Assembly (NCBI RefSeq): GCF_000620085.1
Contig: NZ_KK211066.1
Location: 1 to 64,000, forward strand
Length of the DNA stretch: 64,000 nucleotides
Direction: 5' to 3'
Origin: Marinobacterium jannaschii DSM 6295
Lineage (GTDB): Bacteria > Pseudomonadota > Gammaproteobacteria > Pseudomonadales > Balneatricaceae
In this document: in pieces, positions 36,599 to 46,154 of the stretch
Numbering within the stretch: the first letter of the stretch is position 1
Layout of the letters: every line of letters starts with the position of its first letter
Made by a program: the position numbers and the translations under genes
Notes under the pieces: generated by a model
The model's input: only the letters and a program-made list of their open reading frames with translations
What the model was told of the DNA's origin: nothing
Databases searched by the model: none

Positions 36599-37471
36599 AT
36601 GACCGTCACGAATTCCAAACCACAAGAATTTGTCCTCAAAACCACCTGTGAAGCCAGCAGTGGCATCGTTGCCGCCGTTACCTCCTTTCTCGCCGAGCGT
36701 GGCTGCTATATCAGCGAACTGTCCCAGTTTGACGACCATGATACCGGCCGTTTCTTTATGCGCGCGGTATGCCATATCGAAGCCGGTGACTGCACCCAGG
36801 ACGAGCTGCGCGAGCAGTTTGAAGAAGTCGCAGAACGTTTCGGTATGACCTGGGAGCTGGCCGACTCGGCACGCCCGATGAAAGTGCTGATCATGGTAAG
36901 TAAGTTCGACCACTGCCTGGACGACCTGCTGTATCGTCACCATAAAGGCGAGCTGAACATGGAGATCACCGCCATTGTCTCCAACCATCTCGACCTGCGC
37001 CCGATGGCTGAACGTCAGGGCATCCGCTTTGTTTACCTGCCGGTAACCAAAGAGAACAAGCGCGAGCAGGAGCTGGCGTTGATGGAGATCGTCGAAGAAA
37101 CCGGTACTGAACTGGTGGTTCTGGCGCGCTACATGCAGATTCTGTCAGACAACCTCTGTGCAGAGCTGAACGGCCGGGCGATCAACATTCACCACTCATT
37201 CCTGCCAGGCTTTAAAGGCGCCAAGCCTTACCACCAGGCCCATGAACGCGGCGTGAAACTGATCGGCGCAACTGCGCACTACGTGACGGCAGACCTGGAT
37301 GAAGGTCCGATTATCGAACAGTCCGTACAGCCGGTTGACCATACCTTCCGACCGGATGCGCTGGTTGCCGTTGGCCGTGATACCGAGACCGTTGCCCTCG
37401 CGCGCGCACTCAAGCTGCATATCGAGAAGCGTGTCTTCCTGGACGGCAACAAGACCGTGATCTTCCGCTAA
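36599..37471 (+). CDS. purU: formyltetrahydrofolate deformylase
   Basis: 290 aa from ATG 36599 (a GTG two codons earlier is the alternative). An ACT-like regulatory domain (about 5-85, FVLKTTCEASSGIVAAVTSF) precedes the formyltransferase-type catalytic domain with the block NIHHSFLPGFKGAKPYHQA and the Asp in DLDEGPIIEQ. PurU releases formate from 10-formyl-THF and balances one-carbon units with glycine/methionine; formate feeds PurT. Convergent with DUF445, terminated by the hairpin at 37505-37533. Confidence 0.95.
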   Translation: MTVTNSKPQEFVLKTTCEASSGIVAAVTSFLAERGCYISELSQFDDHDTGRFFMRAVCHIEAGDCTQDELREQFEEVAERFGMTWELADSARPMKVLIMVSKFDHCLDDLLYRHHKGELNMEITAIVSNHLDLRPMAERQGIRFVYLPVTKENKREQELALMEIVEETGTELVVLARYMQILSDNLCAELNGRAINIHHSFLPGFKGAKPYHQAHERGVKLIGATAHYVTADLDEGPIIEQSVQPVDHTFRPDALVAVGRDTETVALARALKLHIEKRVFLDGNKTVIFR

Positions 37472-37504
37472 GCCCTCGCGCCTTTGGGCCCCTGGCCCGC
37501 AACC

Positions 37505-37533
37505 AAAAACGCCGATCATCTGATCGGCGTTTT
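37505..37533. terminator. terminator between purU and the DUF445 gene
   Basis: ACGCCGATCA-TC-TGATCGGCGT followed by TTTTCG on the plus strand and flanked by an A-run on the left; usable in both directions. Confidence 0.85.
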
Positions 37534-37558
37534 CGTATCGTGCTGACTGTTGTGGGGT

Positions 37559-38269
37559 TTAAACCAGACCGCTGATTGCACCCAGCGCGCCGATGGCACC
37601 ACCAAACACCCCACCCCAGACCACCAACCAGCCCAGGTGCTCTCGGATCATCTTCTGCACGATCTCTTTCACCAGCTGCGGTGTCAGCTCATCCAGACGC
37701 TGCTGGACTATCACCTCGACCTTAGCGCGCATCTCAGCCATAACATGGGGACTTTCCAGCTCATCGCGAAGCAACTCAATAAACTTCTCGTCCCGGGTCA
37801 TCTCCTCGATAGAGTGCTTCATCTTAGCGACAAACGGCTCGCGTAAAGGTTCCAGCGCCTGGGTTCCCCCCACCATCGCCAGCATACTGCCAAACGACGA
37901 ATTCTGAATCACCTCAAGCAGCGAATCGAAGGTCGGTTCAAAATCCAGCTGCTCAATCACGGGGGCAAGATGCAGATCTGCCTGAGTACCGTTGTCACCG
38001 GACAGGAAACGATCGATATTCTCCTCGGTAAAAAACTGCTCCATCATCAGCAACCGGATGCCCCGCTTGAAGTCTTCAAAGCGGGCGGGTACGACGCCGG
38101 AGCCATACAGACCGGGAACCTTTTCAAACAGCATATGTACGGCCAACCAGTTGGTCAGCGCACCAGACAGCGCAAATAATCCGATAACAAACAACAGATT
38201 GCTACCGCTGAAATAACCTGCAGCAACCAGCGCCGCTGCCAACAGGTTGGTCAGGAAACTCTTATTCAT
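37559..38269 (-). CDS. DUF445-family membrane protein
   Basis: 236 aa from ATG 38269; a GTG at 38284 is the alternative. Two N-terminal helices (about 5-40), then the family block GALTNWLAVHMLFEKVPGLYGSGVVPARFEDFKRGI, an alpha-helical middle, and two C-terminal helices (WGGVFGGAIGALGAI). DUF445 proteins are conserved inner-membrane proteins of unknown function, some linked to cell envelope or cell division. Monocistronic. Confidence 0.85.
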   Translation of the reverse strand: MNKSFLTNLLAAALVAAGYFSGSNLLFVIGLFALSGALTNWLAVHMLFEKVPGLYGSGVVPARFEDFKRGIRLLMMEQFFTEENIDRFLSGDNGTQADLHLAPVIEQLDFEPTFDSLLEVIQNSSFGSMLAMVGGTQALEPLREPFVAKMKHSIEEMTRDEKFIELLRDELESPHVMAEMRAKVEVIVQQRLDELTPQLVKEIVQKMIREHLGWLVVWGGVFGGAIGALGAISGLV

Positions 38270-38360
38270 CAGCCGGATCTCCACCAGTACTTTTCCAGGG
38301 CGCTATTGTGCCCGGAAATAACGACAAGTAAAGGCCGATAGATCGCCTGAGAAGGACAAA

Positions 38361-38882
38361 TCAGTAGAGTTTCTGCCCCAGCTCCAGGCAGGTGAGATAG
38401 AGGCGCATATCCAGCTCAAGCTGATGATAGTCCGGCTCCATATGACAGCAGAGGTTGTAAAAGGCTTTGTTGTGCTCTTTCTCTTTGAAGTGAGCCAGCT
38501 CGTGCACCACGATCATACGCAGAAAGCCGTCAGGCGCTGTCCTGAAGACCGTACCGATTCGAATTTCGTGGCTGGACCTGAGCTTGCTGCCATGCACTTT
38601 TGACTGAAAGGTGTGCGTACCGAGGGCATTGCGAATTACGTGCAGCTTGCTATCCCACAGCACTTTATTGACCGGAGGTGCCTTACGCATCGTACGGTTT
38701 TTCATCTCGACGACATAGTCATAGAGAGCCCGCTCGCTGCGAACCTGATGCGCTTCGGGGTACTTGTCCAGCAGATAAGCCGCCAGCCTGCCCTGCTCAA
38801 TCAGGGCCAGTGCCTGATGCTGAATCTGGGGCGGATAGCCACTGAGATACCTGAGTGACGCCAGAGTAGTATTCGGCTTCAT
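38361..38882 (-). CDS. YgjP/DUF45-type metallopeptidase
   Basis: 173 aa from the ATG at 38882 (a TTG at 38897 is the other choice). The zinc motif H-E-L-A-H in VVHELAHFKEKEHNKAFY, with the third ligand likely H in KEHN, is characteristic of the M48-like YgjP/SprT-related DUF45 group. Substrates are not defined in this family. No signal peptide, so cytoplasmic. Confidence 0.85.
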   Translation of the reverse strand: MKPNTTLASLRYLSGYPPQIQHQALALIEQGRLAAYLLDKYPEAHQVRSERALYDYVVEMKNRTMRKAPPVNKVLWDSKLHVIRNALGTHTFQSKVHGSKLRSSHEIRIGTVFRTAPDGFLRMIVVHELAHFKEKEHNKAFYNLCCHMEPDYHQLELDMRLYLTCLELGQKLY

Positions 38883-38910
38883 AGTCGCTGTCCGCAAAAC
38901 CGCGATTGTA

Positions 38911-39336
38911 TCAGCATTCTCCGATCGGCGCGGCCCCGGGCCCTAAAGGCTGGCCGTAGGAGAATTCCACATAATTGCCATTAGGGTCTCTAAGGCCACA
39001 GTAATAGCCTACCGGCCAGGGCTCCTGGCGAGGTGGCCATACCAGGCAACCTTCGATGCGTGCCTGCTCTGCCAGCCGATCGACGGCCTGTTTGGAATCC
39101 AGGGCAAAGCCAAAGTGACGATAGTCGTCTGCTTTCAGTTGCAGGTCGCTACCGCCATTCATAATGACAAAGATAAATTCAGCTTCCCTGCCTGGTTCGG
39201 CAATCCAGACAATCTGCTGATTTCCAGCCTGACGCTGGTGAATCACCTTCATACCGCAATAACGCCGGTAAAAATCGAGGCAAGCGTCGATATCGGCAAC
39301 ATGTAACGCCAGATGGGTCATACTGGGTGCTTTCAT
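38911..39336 (-). CDS. VOC-family (glyoxalase fold) protein
   Basis: 141 aa, start ATG 39336 with AGGAG upstream. The N-terminal HLALHVADIDACLDFYRRYC contains the first metal His and the C-terminal block DPNGNYVEFSYG the last metal Glu, as in glyoxalase I-type or dioxygenase-type proteins. The small size fits a single VOC module dimer. Function unknown. It lies 28 bp upstream of the metallopeptidase gene, possibly cotranscribed. Confidence 0.82.
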   Translation of the reverse strand: MKAPSMTHLALHVADIDACLDFYRRYCGMKVIHQRQAGNQQIVWIAEPGREAEFIFVIMNGGSDLQLKADDYRHFGFALDSKQAVDRLAEQARIEGCLVWPPRQEPWPVGYYCGLRDPNGNYVEFSYGQPLGPGAAPIGEC

Positions 39337-39456
39337 CGGACCACTCCTTTTCCTCTTAAGGTTAGGCCAAATCAGCGCCGAAACTTATAATGTATTTGAT
39401 ATCCATTTTAAAAAATCATAACATGCATTAACCATCCATCTTATGAGGAACAGGCA

Positions 39457-39660
39457 ATGATGATGTGGAGCCAGACCGAGGTAATGGTGTTCTATGTTCT
39501 GGTCGCGATGCTGGCTTATAAGCTGTGGACCGTATGGCATGTGGCAAGAAAGTCGAAAGCCAATCGGGAGGGCAAGCTGATCTTTCTCGGTGTCATTTCA
39601 GGTCTGAGCCTGTTCGCCTTCGGAGCCAAGGTTTACATTGGCCATATGATGGGGCTTTAA
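39457..39660 (+). CDS. small membrane protein
   Basis: 67 aa. Two helices, about 9-27 (VMVFYVLVAMLAYKLWTVW) and 42-60 (IFLGVISGLSLFAFGAKVY), with a basic loop (ARKSKANREGK) between, consistent with a hairpin membrane protein. GAGGA upstream of ATGATGATG supports translation. No family recognised. Confidence 0.65.
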   Translation: MMMWSQTEVMVFYVLVAMLAYKLWTVWHVARKSKANREGKLIFLGVISGLSLFAFGAKVYIGHMMGL

Positions 39661-39769
39661 CGAAAAGCCTTCAGGGGAAGAGAATGAGGCAGGCGGATTG
39701 TGCAGCCAGCGCAGAAATGTCAGAAGAACGGGCAATCCGGAGATTGCCCTCAGCGCGATCACACAGCGG

Positions 39770-40258
39770 TTACTCTGCCAGTTCGAGCTTCTGCGGTGCG
39801 ACCAGCACGCCATTGTTATCGGCGTAGATATACTCGCCCGGACGGAATGTAACACCACCAAAGGTCAGCGCAACATTAAGGTCACCCAGGCCACGCTTGA
39901 TCGTCGGCATAGGATGGGTCGCCAATGCCTGCACACCGATGTTCAGTTCGCCAATGGCGTTCACATCACGAATACAGCCATAAATGATAATACCCTCCCA
40001 ACCATTGAGCGCTGCCTTCTCTGCCAGCATATCGCCCAACATGGCACAGCGCAGCGAGCCACCACCGTCTACCACCAGGACTTTCCCCGCACCCGGCTGA
40101 GCAACCTGCTCACGCACCAGCGAGTTGTCCTCGAAGGCCTTAATCGTGACGATTTCGCCACCAAAGGCTTCACGGCCGCCAAAGTTACCAAACATCGGTT
40201 CTACTACAGTGACCAGGTCACGAAACTGATCACAAAGTTCTGGGAGCAGATCTTCCAC
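39770..40258 (-). CDS. rraA: RraA, regulator of RNase E activity / RraA-like fold
   Basis: 162 aa from GTG 40258, chosen because AGGAG lies six bases upstream and the N-terminus ([22 protein letters not shown]) then matches RraA length; the frame open to 40312 does not. Conserved blocks: [69 protein letters not shown]. RraA inhibits RNase E; the same fold in relatives is a 4-hydroxy-4-methyl-2-oxoglutarate aldolase. Monocistronic. Confidence 0.9.
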   Translation of the reverse strand: MEDLLPELCDQFRDLVTVVEPMFGNFGGREAFGGEIVTIKAFEDNSLVREQVAQPGAGKVLVVDGGGSLRCAMLGDMLAEKAALNGWEGIIIYGCIRDVNAIGELNIGVQALATHPMPTIKRGLGDLNVALTFGGVTFRPGEYIYADNNGVLVAPQKLELAE

Positions 40259-40404
40259 GCGTATCTCCTGTCTTTGCCTGCTCCGGCTGTACATCGCAGG
40301 AGTAGGATTCATAAATAGGGTGACTATAATGGCGCATCGCTATTTCCATTGCACTACAACGATGGAAGGGGCGATGGCGAAATTTTCAGCACTTAAGGCC
40401 CGCT

Positions 40405-40878
40405 ATGATCACTATCAGAACAGCCCAACCGGAAGATGAACACACCTTACTCAGGCTCTGGCTCAAGCTTCACCGCTATGTCAGCCTGCTGGAAAAGAGC
40501 GCCTTCGGTGAGGTTGATGAGGCGGCAACATTACAGCAGTACCAGAGAATGATCAGCCAGACGCTCGACAGCGATAATGCCGCCATTCTGATCGCCGAAT
40601 CAGAGAGCCAGGTTGTGGCGACGCTGGCCTGCTTTCTCAGCCAGAAACCGGGCTACACCCGGTCGGACAGCGGCATCCTCTACAACCTCTGGGTCGAGCC
40701 GGAAGAGCGACGCCAGCAAACGGCCACTCACCTGCTCTCGGAAGCCCAGCGCTGGCTTAAACAACGGGGCGCGGCATCAGCCCAGGTTGCCTGGCACCCT
40801 GCCAATACGCTGGCTGACAACTTCTGGCGTAAGCACGGCTACCGCCCCTACGAGACGATAGCCGCCCGACCCCTTTAG
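40405..40878 (+). CDS. GNAT-family N-acetyltransferase
   Basis: 157 aa. The acetyl-CoA-binding block is LYNLWVEPEERRQQTATHLL, followed by WKLKQRG-type helix and the C-terminal AWHPANTLADNFWRKHGYRPYE. Substrate is unknown. Start ATG 40405, 147 bp from the divergent rraA. The stop is 12 bp from the end of the convergent ydiJ gene. Confidence 0.85.
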   Translation: MITIRTAQPEDEHTLLRLWLKLHRYVSLLEKSAFGEVDEAATLQQYQRMISQTLDSDNAAILIAESESQVVATLACFLSQKPGYTRSDSGILYNLWVEPEERRQQTATHLLSEAQRWLKQRGAASAQVAWHPANTLADNFWRKHGYRPYETIAARPL

Positions 40879-40890
40879 GCCTGATAGCAA

Positions 40891-43800
40891 TCAGCAGTTG
40901 CGGGCTTGCCTTACAACCTGCAGCAGTGCCTGTACCGGGTGCGGCAACTGCTTTTGATCCAGGCGCTTAACTTGACTGCGACAGGAATAACCTGTTGCCA
41001 CCAGCTTGCCCTTGTTTTCATCGGCGTTAACCACATCGGCCCAGCTCATCCGGTAGATCTTGCGCGATGTTTCCAGGTTCTCGGTTTCATGACCGTAGGT
41101 GCCGGACATACCGCAGCATCCGGTCGCTTCGACTTTCAGCTCCTGCCCGAGGGCCGCAAAAATCTGCTGCCAGCTGCGGATACTCGGCGCCGCCGAGGTC
41201 TTCTCGCTGCAATGCGCCAGCAACTTGAATTCTCCCGGCGCGATATCACCGGCATGCTGCCTGATTCGCTCACACTGGGTCACCAGCCACTCCTGCAGCA
41301 GCTGGACGGCCGGTGCGCGGCCACCGATCGCGCTGGCATACTCCTGACGGTAGGTCAGGGTCATGGATGGATCGATCCCCACCAGCGGCAGCTCGCTCTG
41401 TTGCAACAGGCGCAGCATATCAGAATTACGCTCGGCAGCCTTTTCGAAGGCTGACATAAAGCCATGAACATGCAGTGGTTTGCCATTCGGCAGGAATGGC
41501 GCCACCAGCACGGTGATTCCCATCTCTCCGAGGAAGTCGATCAGATCCAGCACCAGCTGGGTCTCGAAGTAGCTGGTAAAGGCGTCCTGGACAATAATCA
41601 CAGCATTGTTGCGCTGGGATTCGGACAGGGCATCGATAGCGGCCTGGGAAGCGATCGGGATAGCACGCTGATCCAGCCCCTGTTTCAGGCTGTTGGTGCA
41701 GATCGCCGGGCTATCGACCATACCGGCAACATTGCGGAATACCTTTTTCAGCGCGCCATTGTTCATCGCCCAGTTGTACGGTGCCGGGAAGCGGGAGAGC
41801 CAGGGAATCATATATTCCAGCCCCGCTACCATATAGTCCTTCGCCGGACGCAGATAGCGGCCGTAGTAAACTTCAAGGAAGCGGGCGCGAAAATCCGGTA
41901 CGTTAACCTTGATCGGGCACTGACCAACACAGGACTTACAGGCCAGGCAACCCATCATCGCTTCATGCACTTCATTGGAAAAATCGTATTCACCACGCTG
42001 CTTAGCCCGGGTGTTACGGATTTTCTGCGGCAGGCTTTTCAGGAAAGAGCCGGTCTTAACGCCGATACTCTCCCGCTGCAGATCCACCCCCTGCTTCTCC
42101 ATCAGGCGCAGCCACTCGCGAATCAGTGAGGAGCGGCCCTTCGGTGAATGAATGCGCTGGCGGGTCGCCTTCCAGGAGGGACACATGGCATCTTTCGGGT
42201 CGTAGTTGTAGCAAGCACCATTGCCATTACAGAACATCGCTGAGTCATAGCTGTCACGGGTTTCAGCACTGATCTGACGATCATACTGACCGCGGGTTGG
42301 CACCCCATCTATCTTAAGCAGTTCTGCGCCGTCGATCATCGGTGTGGCGATCTTGCCGGGATTCAGCTGGTTACGCGGGTCAAAGGCACCTTTGATCCGC
42401 TGCAGCTCGGCATACAGTTCACCAAAGAACTCAGGTGCATATTCAGAACGCAGGCCCTTGCCGTGTTCGCCCCAGAGCAGACCTTTGTATTTCTGCGTCA
42501 GAACCACCACCTGATCGGTGATCTCCCGGATCAGCCCCTCCTGCGCCTCATCCTTCATATCGATCGCCGGGCGCACATGCAGCACACCGGCATCAACATG
42601 ACCAAACATGCCATATTTCAGGCCGGCACCGTCCAGCACCTGGCGGAACTCCATAATGAAGTCAGCCAGATTCTCTGGCGGCACCGCCGTATCTTCCACA
42701 AAGGGGATCGGACGTTCCTGCCCTTTGGCGTTGCCCAGCAAGCCTACCGCCTTCTTACGCATCGCCCAGACCTTACCGATCTCGGCTGCACCGTAGACGA
42801 CGGTATAACCAAAGCTCTTACCGGCCTCACCATTGACTGCCTCCAGATGGCGAGTCAGTTTCTCTACCCGCTGGCGCAGCGCTTCTTCGCTATCGTCGGT
42901 GTACTCAACCAGGTTAATCCCCTGGATATCCGGCTCGCCGGCTTCCCGGGGGAAATAGTCGCGCACCGTGTCCCAGACGATATCGCCCATAGCCAGGTTA
43001 AGCACCTTAGAGTCAATCGTCTCGATGGAGGTAGGTTTCCAGTCCATCAGCGATTTGGCATCACGCAGCGAAGTCTCAAAGCTGTCGTACTTGATATTCA
43101 CCAGGGCGGCAAACTTAGGGATAGGCAGGACATTCAGCTTCGCTTCGGCGATAAAGGCCAGCGAGCCTTCAGCGCCACAGAGGATTGAATTGAGGTTAAA
43201 GCGGCCCTGCTCATCACGGATATGTGCCAGATCGTAACCGGTCAGGCAGCGGTTCAGCTTAGGGAAGCGCGCTTCGATCAGTGCCCGCTTCTCATGGAAA
43301 ATCTCATCGACCAGACGATGAACTTCACCGACCCGGTCATCACGCTGCTTAATCGCTTCCAGCGCGCTGTCATCCAGTGGCTGGGATTCCCATACCGCAC
43401 CATCAAGCAGGACGCTTTTCAGTGCCAGCACATGGTCCCGGGTCTTGCCATACAGCACCGAGCCCTGGCCGCTGGCATCGGTATTGATCATACCGCCAAT
43501 TGTGGCGCGGTTACTGGTCGACAGCTCCGGGGCAAAGAACAGCCCATAGGGCTTGAGTGCAGCATTGAGCTGGTCCTTAACCACCCCACCCTGCACCCGC
43601 ACCCAGCGCTCTTCTGCATTGATTTCGAGTATCCGGTTCATATGACGGGATACATCCACCACCAGACCGTCGGTCAGGGACTGTCCGTTAGTACCAGTGC
43701 CGCCACCGCGTGGGCTGACGACCAGATCCTTAAACTTCGCCTTGTCGGAGTACCTTGCAATCAGAACCAGATCATCCAGATCACGGGGATAGAGCACACC

Positions 43801-43959
43801 CTGTGGCAGCATCTGGTAGATACTGTTATCCGTGGCTAGCACCACACGGTTAGCGTAATCCGGATTCAGGTCGCCCTTAAAACCGGCACCTTTCAGCTGC
43901 TCTATAAATTCCAGATAGAGCGCCTGGGTGGCATTTGCCTCGGCAATACGTGGGATCAT
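40891..43959 (-). CDS. ydiJ: FAD/Fe-S D-2-hydroxyacid dehydrogenase (YdiJ-type)
   Basis: 1022 aa. An N-terminal FAD-binding (VAO/PCMH) domain with SPRGGGTGTNGQS and SNRATIGGMINTDASGQGS; a D-lactate-dehydrogenase-like C-terminal FAD-oxidase cap; then two ferredoxin-like Cys clusters (CNGNGACYNYDPKDAMCPSW and CLACKSCVGQCPIKVNVP); and a heterodisulfide-reductase-type CCG domain (ATGCCGMSGTYGHE). This is YdiJ, the 2-hydroxyglutarate dehydrogenase class, which passes electrons to quinone. The size matches (E. coli about 1018 aa). A LysR gene is divergent, 225 bp away. Confidence 0.95.
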   Translation of the reverse strand: MIPRIAEANATQALYLEFIEQLKGAGFKGDLNPDYANRVVLATDNSIYQMLPQGVLYPRDLDDLVLIARYSDKAKFKDLVVSPRGGGTGTNGQSLTDGLVVDVSRHMNRILEINAEERWVRVQGGVVKDQLNAALKPYGLFFAPELSTSNRATIGGMINTDASGQGSVLYGKTRDHVLALKSVLLDGAVWESQPLDDSALEAIKQRDDRVGEVHRLVDEIFHEKRALIEARFPKLNRCLTGYDLAHIRDEQGRFNLNSILCGAEGSLAFIAEAKLNVLPIPKFAALVNIKYDSFETSLRDAKSLMDWKPTSIETIDSKVLNLAMGDIVWDTVRDYFPREAGEPDIQGINLVEYTDDSEEALRQRVEKLTRHLEAVNGEAGKSFGYTVVYGAAEIGKVWAMRKKAVGLLGNAKGQERPIPFVEDTAVPPENLADFIMEFRQVLDGAGLKYGMFGHVDAGVLHVRPAIDMKDEAQEGLIREITDQVVVLTQKYKGLLWGEHGKGLRSEYAPEFFGELYAELQRIKGAFDPRNQLNPGKIATPMIDGAELLKIDGVPTRGQYDRQISAETRDSYDSAMFCNGNGACYNYDPKDAMCPSWKATRQRIHSPKGRSSLIREWLRLMEKQGVDLQRESIGVKTGSFLKSLPQKIRNTRAKQRGEYDFSNEVHEAMMGCLACKSCVGQCPIKVNVPDFRARFLEVYYGRYLRPAKDYMVAGLEYMIPWLSRFPAPYNWAMNNGALKKVFRNVAGMVDSPAICTNSLKQGLDQRAIPIASQAAIDALSESQRNNAVIIVQDAFTSYFETQLVLDLIDFLGEMGITVLVAPFLPNGKPLHVHGFMSAFEKAAERNSDMLRLLQQSELPLVGIDPSMTLTYRQEYASAIGGRAPAVQLLQEWLVTQCERIRQHAGDIAPGEFKLLAHCSEKTSAAPSIRSWQQIFAALGQELKVEATGCCGMSGTYGHETENLETSRKIYRMSWADVVNADENKGKLVATGYSCRSQVKRLDQKQLPHPVQALLQVVRQARNC

Positions 43960-44140
43960 GGTTCTCGATCAGTTTGTCATTGGTATAAAAATGTGGCCCC
44001 GGGGTGGGGTTATTGCTGTAACGATGCAGGCACCGGTCACTTGTGACAGCTCCCATCCTCGAAACAGCGGGTACCTGCAGCCGGCTGAATGTGCCGCCAG
44101 CGGTACCTTGTTATAGTGCAGGCAATAATGCAGAATCCCG

Positions 44141-44180
44141 ATTAATCAATCAAATTATAAAATATGATTAATTAATCAAT
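44141..44180. promoter_or_regulatory. direct repeat ATTAATCAAT, candidate LysR site
   Basis: ATTAATCAAT occurs at 44141-44150 and 44171-44180, exactly 30 bp apart (three helical turns), just before the LysR start and opposite ydiJ. It is a good candidate autoregulatory site; assignment is inference. Confidence 0.5.
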
Positions 44181-44184
44181 ATAT

Positions 44185-45147
44185 ATGCATAATCTTTCCA
44201 TCCGCCACCTGAGAGCCTTTATTGAGGTGGCCCACTGTGGCAGTTTTACCCGGGCAGCAGCGCAGCTGCATGTAACCCAGTCAGGCCTGACCGCGACCAT
44301 CAAGCAACTGGAGCAGCAGGTAGGCCTGGTGCTGTTCGATCGCACCACGCGACGGGTCTACCTGAGTGATGCCGGACGGCGCTTTCGTCCGGTCGCTGAA
44401 CGGCTGTTGTCCGATTTCGATACGGCTATTCACGACCTGCAGGCGATTGCCTCAGAACAACAGGGCAAGGTGGCCATCGCCGCCTCGCCATCGATGGTCA
44501 GCCGCCTGCTACCGCAGATCGTCAGTCAGTACCACCAGCGTCATCCCGGTGTGTCGCTCTATCTGCGTGACGACAGTGCCAGCATGATCGAACAGCTGGT
44601 ACTGAATAACGAAGTTGATTTTGGTATTGCGGGCAACCATTCAGACCGTGCCGACCTGAGCTATCAGCCGTTGCTGAATGATCGCTTTGGCGTAGTATTA
44701 CCGGAGAAACATGCGCTGCAGCATAACCCGGGCAACGGGCTCAACTGGAGTGATCTGAGGGGGCAGGTACTGGTCTACCTGTCGTCGGATACCGGTATCC
44801 GCAGTCAGCTGACACGGCTGGAAGAAGAGATCGCCTTCAGCATTACGTCCGCCAAACTTGAGGCATCCAGCCCGGCAGGCGTCGCGGCCCTGATTAAGGC
44901 GGGGCTGGGAATTTCGATACTGCCGGCGCTGGCGGCCAGCACCGACCCGTTCCAGCCGCTGACATTTATACCGCTGCAGCAACCGGTGATTCAGCGTCAG
45001 ATCTATATCATCAGCCGCAAGGGACGTTCGCTGAGTCCGGCCGCGGGCAGTATGCTACAACTGACGCGCCAGTCACTGGCCGCCGCGGAACTGCCACCCT
45101 GGGTGACAGTTTGCGAACCGGCGGATGACGACGCAGCTACGGTCTGA
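44185..45147 (+). CDS. LysR-family regulator divergent from ydiJ
   Basis: 320 aa. HTH with IRHLRAFIEVAHCGSFTRAA then LHVTQSGLTATIKQLEQQVG, and an effector domain including DFGIAGNHSDRADLSY. The divergent layout suggests that it controls ydiJ and senses a hydroxyacid such as D-2-hydroxyglutarate or lactate; unproven. Followed immediately by the convergent CvfB gene (5-bp gap). Confidence 0.93.
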   Translation: MHNLSIRHLRAFIEVAHCGSFTRAAAQLHVTQSGLTATIKQLEQQVGLVLFDRTTRRVYLSDAGRRFRPVAERLLSDFDTAIHDLQAIASEQQGKVAIAASPSMVSRLLPQIVSQYHQRHPGVSLYLRDDSASMIEQLVLNNEVDFGIAGNHSDRADLSYQPLLNDRFGVVLPEKHALQHNPGNGLNWSDLRGQVLVYLSSDTGIRSQLTRLEEEIAFSITSAKLEASSPAGVAALIKAGLGISILPALAASTDPFQPLTFIPLQQPVIQRQIYIISRKGRSLSPAAGSMLQLTRQSLAAAELPPWVTVCEPADDDAATV

Positions 45148-45152
45148 TGGGG

Positions 45153-45986
45153 TCAGACCAGGCGGATACCGTCGGCTTCGATCAGTATCTTACGTTCTTT
45201 GTACAATTTGCTCAGCGCCAGCTTGTAGGCCTTCTTACTGCAGTTGAACAGACGGTAAATTTCGTCCGGGCTGGCTTTATCATTTAACGGGGAGAAACCG
45301 TCATTCATTCGCAGGTCGGCCAGAATCTGATCCGGCAGCTCTGCGACCTTCTTCTTGTACCCCAGTGGACTAAGTACCAGATCGACCTTGCCATCCTCAC
45401 GGACCTTTTTGATAAAGGCGTTCTTACGCATACCGACACGCAGCTGGCCAAAAACATCGGCATTATGGATCACGCCGTAATGGGCGTTATTGATCACCGC
45501 CTTGAAGCCCAGATCTGTGCGCTTGGTCAGCAGGATACTGACTTCCTGACCACTTTCGTAGTCCGGCACTGTCTTGTCGACAAAGCGGTCAATACGCGCG
45601 GTCGCTGCCAGGCGGTCGCTGTTATCCAGATAGACATACACGACGCAGTGACGACCGGCCTCGATATTCTGGTAGCGCTGCTCACTAAACGGCAGGAACA
45701 GGTCCTTTGGTAACCCCCAGTCGAGGAAAGCGCCGATATCGGTTTTCTCCTTCACCTTGAGGGACGCGAACTCGCCCACCATTACATAGGGTTTCTCTGT
45801 TGTCGCCACCAGGTAGTCTTCAGTGTCGTTATAGACAAACACCTCGACTTCATCACCCAGCTTACAGCCCGCAGGGACAAAACGCTTCGGCAGCAGAATA
45901 CCACCCAGCTCACCGCCATCAAGGTAGACACCGAATCCCACTTCACGGATAACTTTCAGACGATTTAACTTGCCGATTTCTGCCAC
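45153..45986 (-). CDS. cvfB: CvfB-type S1 RNA-binding protein
   Basis: 277 aa with three S1-like OB domains: GKLNRLKVIREVGFGVYLDGG, EFASLKVKEKTDIGAFLDWG and a third around VLLTKRTDLGFKAVINNAHY, then a C-terminal winged-helix-like domain (SPDEIYRLFNCSKKAYKLAL). This is the conserved virulence factor B family, which affects RNA stability and translation in several bacteria. Downstream of the ppsA terminator (46074-46105). Confidence 0.9.
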   Translation of the reverse strand: MAEIGKLNRLKVIREVGFGVYLDGGELGGILLPKRFVPAGCKLGDEVEVFVYNDTEDYLVATTEKPYVMVGEFASLKVKEKTDIGAFLDWGLPKDLFLPFSEQRYQNIEAGRHCVVYVYLDNSDRLAATARIDRFVDKTVPDYESGQEVSILLTKRTDLGFKAVINNAHYGVIHNADVFGQLRVGMRKNAFIKKVREDGKVDLVLSPLGYKKKVAELPDQILADLRMNDGFSPLNDKASPDEIYRLFNCSKKAYKLALSKLYKERKILIEADGIRLV

Positions 45987-46073
45987 GTTTTTCTATTCCT
46001 GTTTACAACAATTAAGTGGCGCAACCATAGCAGATTAGCCCCCCAAAGCGTAGTGAAAGCCGGTCAGCAAAAA

Positions 46074-46105
46074 CAAAAAAGCTCCGGCACAGGCCAGAGC
46101 TTTTC
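46074..46105 (-). terminator. ppsA terminator
   Basis: On the minus strand AGCTCTGGC-CTGT-GCCGGAGCT (one T-G wobble) is followed by TTTTTTGTTTTTG. It stops the ppsA transcript ahead of cvfB. Confidence 0.85.
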
Positions 46106-46154
46106 TATCATACAGGAGGGACCCCGGATCAGTACCGAAGCGCCCTACTCCCGC

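Noticed and set aside
41464-43839. Several long plus-strand frames opposite ydiJ
   Set aside because: They run antisense to a full-length conserved dehydrogenase and show no family motifs.
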